DNA of 64,000 nucleotides from positions 5,229,001-5,293,000 of the forward strand of contig OY783220.1 of the NCBI GenBank assembly GCA_963678705.1. Direction: 5' to 3'. The translations under genes and the position numbers were made by a program. Below the pieces are notes generated by a model, which saw only the letters and a program-made list of their open reading frames with translations, had not been told where the DNA came from and did no database searches. The DNA comes from Panorpa germanica (taxonomy: Eukaryota; Arthropoda; Insecta; Mecoptera; Panorpidae). Shown here one piece after another: positions 57,882 through 64,000 of this stretch (within the stretch, counting starts at the first letter, position 1; every line of letters starts with the position of its first letter).

Positions 57882-58004
57882 TATATAACTTACATATGAC
57901 ATACAGTGTCGATTTTACATCACAACAGCATATACATAGGATATGAAATATACATGAATGTATGTACCATGTATGTAGTATGTATATCCAAATGTTTTCT
58001 GGGA
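57882..58004 (-). repeat. Dispersed repeat family D, copy 3 (inverted)
   Basis: Read on the minus strand: TCCCAGAAAACATTTGGATA, TCATATCCTATGTATATGC, TGTTGTGATGTAAAATCGAC and ACTGTATGTCATATGT, in the same order as 15088-15190 and with good identity. Confidence 0.7.
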
Positions 58005-58643
58005 TTTTAGATTTAAGAACTTGGTTGATTAAATTTCGGGATTCGAAATAGGGGAGGTCATATATATGTATCTAACATTATTTTTTTTTTGAGCATAACT
58101 CTTAAAACAGAAACAAAATGCAACATATCCATATTAACATAGTTACATATTAGTATATTAAAGGTTTAACTAACAATACAAAAATTATCTTTTGCCTAAA
58201 CAATATTATCTAATGTACGTATGAACGTATGGTCACTTCACTAATTCCATAACTACTATTTTCTGCAATATTTAACCAATGATCTTCTCTTAATATTAAG
58301 CCATTGAGATAACGGTTCTATTTCATAAAATCTTAATGGCAGATCAATAACCGGAGCATATAATACTGACTGACCTATTTAAAACTGAAAAAACCAATTT
58401 GTATGTCGTTTGCAGCTGCCATAACCTTTTTAGCGTTCAAGTTCCAATATACAGTGCTTGGAATATTCACCATTGATTCTGCAGTCGCTGCATACAGCTT
58501 CCCTTCCTCGTTCGATACAATAAAGCTAATGCGTTTGATGCAAGCCTTGCGGTCCTGTTAATGTATGAGCGTGGTTGCTTCTACTACTTATATGTCATAA
58601 GATGTATGTTGTTGTCTTGTAAAGAACAATAACTGAAAGAAAA

Positions 58644-58725
58644 ATCAACATCGAAGCCGGGAGGCGAACCCGGGTCTACATATTAGTACAGTACTGCTCC
58701 TCCTTTGAACTACCTCGGTGTTGAT
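58644..58725 (-). tRNA. tRNA-like sequence (pseudo-tRNA or SINE head) with extended closing stem
   Basis: The minus strand folds as a cloverleaf core at 58650-58719. The acceptor strands are ACCGAGG and CTTCGAT (6 of 7 pairs, including one wobble). T8 and A9 are present. The D-arm is GTTC-loop-GAGC with GG in the loop. The T-arm is perfect: CCGGG-TTCGCCT-CCCGG, carrying a B-box-like GGTTCGCCTCC. The anticodon stem does not pair well, so a functional tRNA is unlikely and no amino acid is assigned. The acceptor helix continues for 6 further pairs (ATCAAC with GTTGAT), giving a closing helix of 13 positions, which is not normal for a genomic tRNA and suggests foldback or SINE ancestry. Confidence 0.5.
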
Positions 58726-59740
58726 ATTTCGAATATAGCATGAACTATCTGTTTTTTAATATAGTATAATCAGAGGTCCCTAAAGCTAAATATTTATTAA
58801 ATATTTATATAAAACTAATTACTATCTGCTCGTGGAGTGCAGCGTAGTGTAACTAACAGCAACAAATCTAAAAGAAGAGATATAAGACGTTCCTTTAACA
58901 ACTTATACTATAATTATATTTATAAAAACAAACTGAACAAGGTGAAATATTTTCAATTAAAACATGTCAAAACATGTATACAAGTAAACTGTAACTAAAT
59001 AAAAAAAATAAACAATAAAAAAGTGTCAATTAAAATAAAATTATGAGATGTAAATAAAAAGAATTTTAATTGAAATTTTTTAAAAGCAATTAAATTACAT
59101 AACCAAGTATTTTTATTAAAATTTAATATGAAATTCTTTTATGTAAAATATTCTATTGATGTATATTTACGAATATATATTTTGAACATTTCTGATTTCG
59201 TATTTTATGGATTTACGGTATTTAAGTTTGCTTTTGAAATACAATATACAATTTTAATTATAAAATTGATGAAATTATAAATTAAATGCAAATTAATTAT
59301 TTTATAATTCGTATATTAAAAAGCAGAACTGGTAGATCGATTTATAATAATAATAGATATGTTTTAGATATATTTTGGTTATTAAATTCAGTCAATGAAA
59401 ATAATTTAAAAAATTAGAAAAAGATCCCGATAAACATATTGTAAAAATAATGATACGGTTCTAGTAAGGAAGGTAACGTTATTGCCTGACGGAGACCTTA
59501 TCGGGTTATAAGCAGGTCAACCTTGTTAGGTTATAATTTGCGGTAATATTTATTAATATACGATTATATGTATATATACATACATGTGTGTGTATTGTAT
59601 ATCCATCTTAACTTTCAATATTTCATAAGTTTCGATTTCCTAAATATTTTATTAATCTTATTAATGAAAGAGATCCTGTAATAAATAAAATAAATCGACA
59701 TTTTTCTAATTTATCACCAACATTTCAACAGTTCTGTTAA
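58726..59740. other. Very AT-rich non-coding stretch
   Basis: Extreme A/T runs from 58900 to 59450. No supported feature. Confidence 0.5.
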
Positions 59741-59900
59741 GTACTCCCGGGGCGGGGGTCGGGAGAGAAGAGTTATGGTGGGGGGTGTTTCCTCACCTTT
59801 AACCCGATATGTTTGTATCGACACTAGCTCGTACGCTGGCTGCTCTAAGAAGACTTGGACCTTGCTCCCAGCTCTACAAGACGAATGGCAGTTTCATCCA
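59741..59900. repeat. G-rich patch
   Basis: TACTCCCGGGGCGGGGGTCG is followed by GGTGGGGGGTG. It contrasts strongly with its AT-rich surroundings. A 62-codon plus-strand frame begins near 59809 (LARTLAALRRLGPCSQLYKT) but is not recognisable. It could be a fragment of a mobile element or a local G-rich motif. Confidence 0.35.
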
Positions 59901-60519
59901 ACCGTTTGAAACACATATCCTCTTGGATTCGAACAAATCTTTATATTATGTAATAGTTAGTGGTGGTATTAAACATGTTGTTATACTTTTTACATAGAAT
60001 TCAAGAACACAAGAAATAAAAATGATTACACCACAGAACTAGTAAACACAAACCTTTACGGTTAATTAACAATTTACTTTTGTTTAATAGTTTATGCATT
60101 ACTTTTTTAATATTTATACATTCCCGTTACATTACTATTACAAATCGCTAAAGATAGTTACGTATATTTCTGGGTTATCTAACATAATAAAAATTACCTA
60201 TTACGTAAACTATTTTACCTCATATTTAACGTTTTAGAATTAGCAAAACATCCTAACAGCTTTGGATTTGAATTTGAATTGGATTTGAAATCTTTGCATG
60301 TCTTTAACCTCTATATAGTATACGAATATATACTATGTGTGATAATTAAGATGTTCTATTAGCGGGGGCCACTAGTATAATAATAGATACAAGCACAAGG
60401 TTATCGGGCAAACGGACACGTAAATGCTGGATTCGTTCTAGTGTACATACAGTTGTGCATTTTCCAACACAGTGGAAAAAAGACACTAACATTTGGTAAA
60501 ATTATAAAGATATCCCCAG

Positions 60520-60680
60520 GTAGAAAATTGTCTTGCAATGCTAGTTTCACAACTAGCATTATACTACTAGCTTAACACAAGCTAATTCCAATGTTCATTT
60601 ACTACTTTACATATAGAAATTGACTTGCAGTGGAAGATTCAACCTGCTAGCTTGCCACAACTTCATTCAACATAACAATA
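60520..60680. repeat. Tandem units, family F, copy 2
   Basis: TAGAAAATTGTCTTGCAATG and, 93 bp later, TAGAAATTGACTTGCAGTGG, each leading to CTAGCTTGCCACAA-like sequence. Homologous to 43332-43480, with one unit extended by about 20 bp that doubles the ACTAGC segment. Confidence 0.65.
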
Positions 60681-61314
60681 TGGATATTACATTGATTTGG
60701 ACCTCAAAAGTTCATCAAATCTGAAACACTCATGCCTAAAAAACGTATGACTAACATCAATGATTTTCATTGAGCAGGAATTATTATATTATCTGTATTT
60801 ATTACTTACAATGAAGAAATAGTCTAACTTAAATCTACTAAGTCATCTACTTTAAATTTAGCACAGCTTTGTAACTCCTTTGTATGTTATTTTATGTTTA
60901 GTTGCAGTGCATAACAGATTACGATACTCTACATTGAGTTACGGTTACATTACTTTACATAGAGCCATGGAGCCACGGCGCGCGCGGTACAAACACTCGA
61001 CGTGCAATGAATCTGTTTAACATGGGAACATTGAATACTGAAAAAAGGTTCTAACTCGTTCTGTGTACTGTGTACTATGTGTATAACAATGAAATGGTGA
61101 TTTAAACGTACACTCGATTGATTACACTAAGCATTATCGACTTAAGCAGCGTAAGAGTTCAATCGTTCATTGCATATTTACTAGAATACTTAAATAAATT
61201 ACATTCGCTGACTACAGAACCGCTGACTACATTTATAAAATAAATTAAATTGATTGTTACAGAAGTATTCAATAACAATGACAAACTAATCCTTATAGTG
61301 CAGGAATTCGCTGT
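60681..61314. other. Non-coding stretch
   Basis: CGGCGCGCGCGG at 60977 is an isolated CpG run. No other signal. Confidence 0.45.
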
Positions 61315-61653
61315 TAGAAAAACTACTAATAAAAATTTAACGTGTGAACATCCCGCTGATTATACGTTTAAAATCAAATACTGTAAAATCCGTACAATAT
61401 AACGTCATTATAAAAATTTAATTATGATGACCATCTGCTATTTAAATTATGCATAATTGTTAGTGACACGTATTTTTACGTGTGATTAGTAGAAAAACTA
61501 CTAATAAAAATTTAACGTGTGAACATCCCGCTGATTATACGTTTAAAATCAAATACTGTAAAAAACGTACAATATAACGTCATTATAAAAATTTAATTAT
61601 GATGACCATCTGCTATTTAAATTATGCATAATTGTTAGTGACACGTATTTTTA
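61315..61653. repeat. Direct tandem duplication, two 164-bp copies, period 175
   Basis: Positions 61315-61478 and 61490-61653 are the same apart from two adjacent base changes (CTGTAAAATCC versus CTGTAAAAAAC). They are separated by 11 bp (CGTGTGATTAG). The joint contains ACACGT-ATTTTT-ACGTGT, a perfect 6-bp hairpin that exists only in copy 1. Such high identity implies a recent event. No reading frame crosses it. Confidence 0.95.
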
Positions 61654-62401
61654 TGAAATTATAAGGCTCTATCTTCCATGGAGCATTCTATCAACAATTT
61701 CATACAAAAAGATCGTTATGCTATGTGTATGTGAGTGAATAACTATACAGGATCTTCATGTATGCGTTATGTAATGTGTTCATTTACATGCATGTGTGTT
61801 AGTAAAGAATTGAGAGAGAAATGGGGTTAGGGGAAGGGAGTAGTGTATTCCTCTGCGTGTATGAACTAGTTACTGGAGTTAATAGACCGAGATATGTGCT
61901 TTGCTCTCAAGTTTCATTACGCTACGTTGAGTTTCATATGTGTTTCTTATGACGGTGGAATCTTGGAAATTGCAAACTCTATTGAAAAATTGCTTTTGTA
62001 GTTACAGTTATTACACATTTTTAAGGTGAGAAAACAAACAGTAGAACTGTACATGTATGGTACTTCATTCTAGCTGATTGAGTAGTAGTTTAGTAGTAGT
62101 AATAAGTAAAGTAATTTTTAAAATAAAAAAAAATGATTTTCATGTGATAACATGTTTCTTCAAAATTCACAAAAAAGAAATCACTGTAATAAATATAAAT
62201 ATAAATGTGGAATAATGATAATTATTAATTAGTTATAAGTTTCAATATTGTTATGATATTTTTTATTTAAATTTATTGACCTGGAGCGCTATTCCTGAGT
62301 CTTGCGAGCAATGATCGTGATCGAACAGATCTTATTTATATGAGTGAAACATTTTACGAATCACTTACACCTCATTACGTGGAACTTAGAATCTCTCAGA
62401 A

Positions 62402-62510
62402 CAGTGGTTCCCAAAGTCGAATGGGCGCGAGACTTGGCCGAATGACTCACCTCTTGGTTGTTTTGAATAAAAAAGGGGCATAACTTTATGAATGAAGGAC
62501 TGTTGAAATA
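62402..62510 (+). mobile_element. hAT-like transposon terminus
   Basis: CAGTGGTTCCCAAAGTCGAA matches the CAGTGGTTCCCAAA-type end common to hAT superfamily elements. The next bases (GGGCGCGAGACTTGG) are GC-richer than the surroundings. I see no matching inverse end or 8-bp duplication, so it is a single surviving end. Confidence 0.6.
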
Positions 62511-64000
62511 AGGAAGAAAACTCAGTTCCAATTGAAAATTTTAATACTAAAATACAAGGATTTATTTTTCAATGAGAAGGATGCATTTGGTTCCAATTTT
62601 TTGTCATTATAGCTATAGCATCACCTTCAATTTAATCGAACATTTAATTCATTTCGATACATTTAATCGAAAAACCCGCCTCACGTAGGTATGAAGTACC
62701 GAAGGCAAGGAGGACATTCATAGCTTTTTCAAACGGGCAAGGATGCGATTGAAACAATCGCAATCGTCGATCCGTCGGTACTGTTTTTCAGGGCCCATCC
62801 AATATTCGCTCCCACACTTTGAAAAATGCAACCTCTAAAGATACCTCGCCTGAGGCAGTGATCATAAATACCGTTAAAAGTTTAATAACGGGGGACTAAT
62901 AAGCTACTATAACGTTTAAAAACGTTATACGAGTATAACGTTAAATAAAAACCGATATTACAATATTTAAAAGCAATGAAATTAATGGATTGCAGTGTTA
63001 TAAGCATTGTAAGAGATTTTCACAAAAAAAAAACCAAACGAAAAATAACACAGGCCAAATAGAAGCTGAATAATGTTTTGAAATTCTTTTTTGAAACATC
63101 TATAAATCACTGTGTTAAACTACCACCGTACTTAAGGTAAATGAGTCCTATATAACGATTTGATCGCCCTTATTGTTAGGATCGCGGGAACGCGATACAG
63201 AATGTCGATGTATATAATACCATCACGTATGTACCATAGGTAGAATGGACGACATTTTAAAACATTGTTTTGGTATGCGTAGGGCGGACAAGGGGCAGCG
63301 GCGAGGGTGGTGTGTCGTGCGCCTATTCCGAGTGGTGCTGTTGTTATTTATGCGCTCTGGGAGCATTATACCAATTAAAACCACGGCTTCATATATCTAC
63401 ATATATAGAAGTATATAGGTGTACAAACAAAACACCGCATCACATAAAAATCTGGTTTGGTATATACTAAACCTATACATACATACATATTTATTTTTAT
63501 ACGTAGTTCTTCTCATAACGGCTGCTAACAGAACTGAAAAATAAAGTTTTAACAAAAAAAAGAAGAAAAAAAAAGAGTCATTAAAAATGTCATAATTTAA
63601 AAATAAATTATTGTGGCAGTAAGATAGGGAAAGGTTACAACTACATTTAAATCTATTTAGAGAAAATAGGGAAAAAGATTGTAAAAAAAAAACAATTAAA
63701 AAATACGGTGGAAGTAACACTTAAGAGAACGGTGAGCATAAATCTACTTTTTCTCAAGTACGTACTAATTATAATATATGTCACACTACTTTCATTTCAT
63801 TTATTAATATCGTTGACCAATTGTTCTCACTCTTCGCTGCATCACTCATGCACTGCACTACCAAATATTTATAACTTGAAAAAGAAAAAAAAACCAAAAT
63901 ATTATATAATACCCCAACTACATGTTGACTTTATACTTAAGTTACAAGGGATTAACTTAATCTCCGAATTAATTAAAACTTATTTTGGCTCGAAGAAATA
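62511..64000. other. Non-coding stretch to window end
   Basis: GCGATTG-AAA-CAATCGC at 62746-62762 is a perfect 7-bp hairpin. A GC-richer patch at 63275-63370 has a short glycine/cysteine-rich frame that I do not believe. The rest is AT-rich. Confidence 0.45.

Noticed and set aside
59929-59938. GGATTCGAAC, a reverse-strand B-box-like word
   Set aside because: No accompanying cloverleaf on the minus strand.
63270-63470. Gly/Cys-rich 66-codon frame in a GC-richer patch
   Set aside because: Low-complexity composition, no domain, and a minus-strand frame overlaps it; chance is the simplest explanation.
1-64000. CRISPR arrays, operons, rRNA genes, organelle insertions, endogenous viruses
   Set aside because: No regularly spaced repeats, no ribosomal or organellar sequence I recognise, and no capsid, protease or integrase motifs were seen.

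Overview
This looks like nuclear DNA from an insect or another arthropod: A+T is roughly 70% by eye, there are no bacterial-style gene arrays, and the only recognisable coding sequence belongs to metazoan transposable elements (Jockey-type and other non-LTR retrotransposons, mariner, and several TIR-flanked non-autonomous elements). I could not identify the order or species. I found no convincing host exon, rRNA, CRISPR array or virus. The window is best read as intergenic or very long intronic DNA with a decayed transposon load.

Layout. 0-9 kb holds one copy of a dispersed repeat (partner at 53.9 kb), LINE 3' tails at 2.2 and 3.7 kb, and another dispersed repeat at 7.5 kb (partner at 19.0 kb). 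9-20 kb has a 554-bp TIR element, a minus-strand Jockey C-terminal remnant at 13.7-13.9 kb, and a solo LINE tail at 17.5 kb. 21.8-25.3 kb is a cluster of three purine-rich LINE C-terminal remnants on the + strand, with an (AT)n tract and a short interspersed element between them. 26.0-27.8 kb is the longest coding feature: an intact 345-codon ORF1 with a CCHC knuckle, followed by an endonuclease domain that is frameshifted, then a 3'-end-like A-run, with no reverse transcriptase. 29.2-29.9 kb is a clean 643-bp TIR element. 33.4-33.8 kb is a LINE C-terminus related to the 2.2-kb fragment. 35.6-36.3 kb is a piggyBac-like non-autonomous element. 37.1-37.3 kb is a piece of Jockey RT.

45-51 kb is mariner-rich. 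A decayed mariner at 45.6-46.5 kb is interrupted by a Jockey tail with recognisable target-site duplications. An internally deleted mariner with 31-bp TIRs and TA duplications lies at 48.2-49.1 kb, and a mariner end lies at 50.6 kb. The last 10 kb has a tRNA-like sequence with a 13-bp closing helix (58.65-58.73 kb), tandem units shared with 43.3 kb, a near-identical 164-bp direct duplication (61.3-61.65 kb) and a hAT-like terminus.

No genes here work together in a pathway. The relationships are those of insertion, nesting and decay. The pieces most likely to be undescribed are the non-autonomous TIR elements and the tRNA-like hairpin. I saw no clear sign of a new cellular system.
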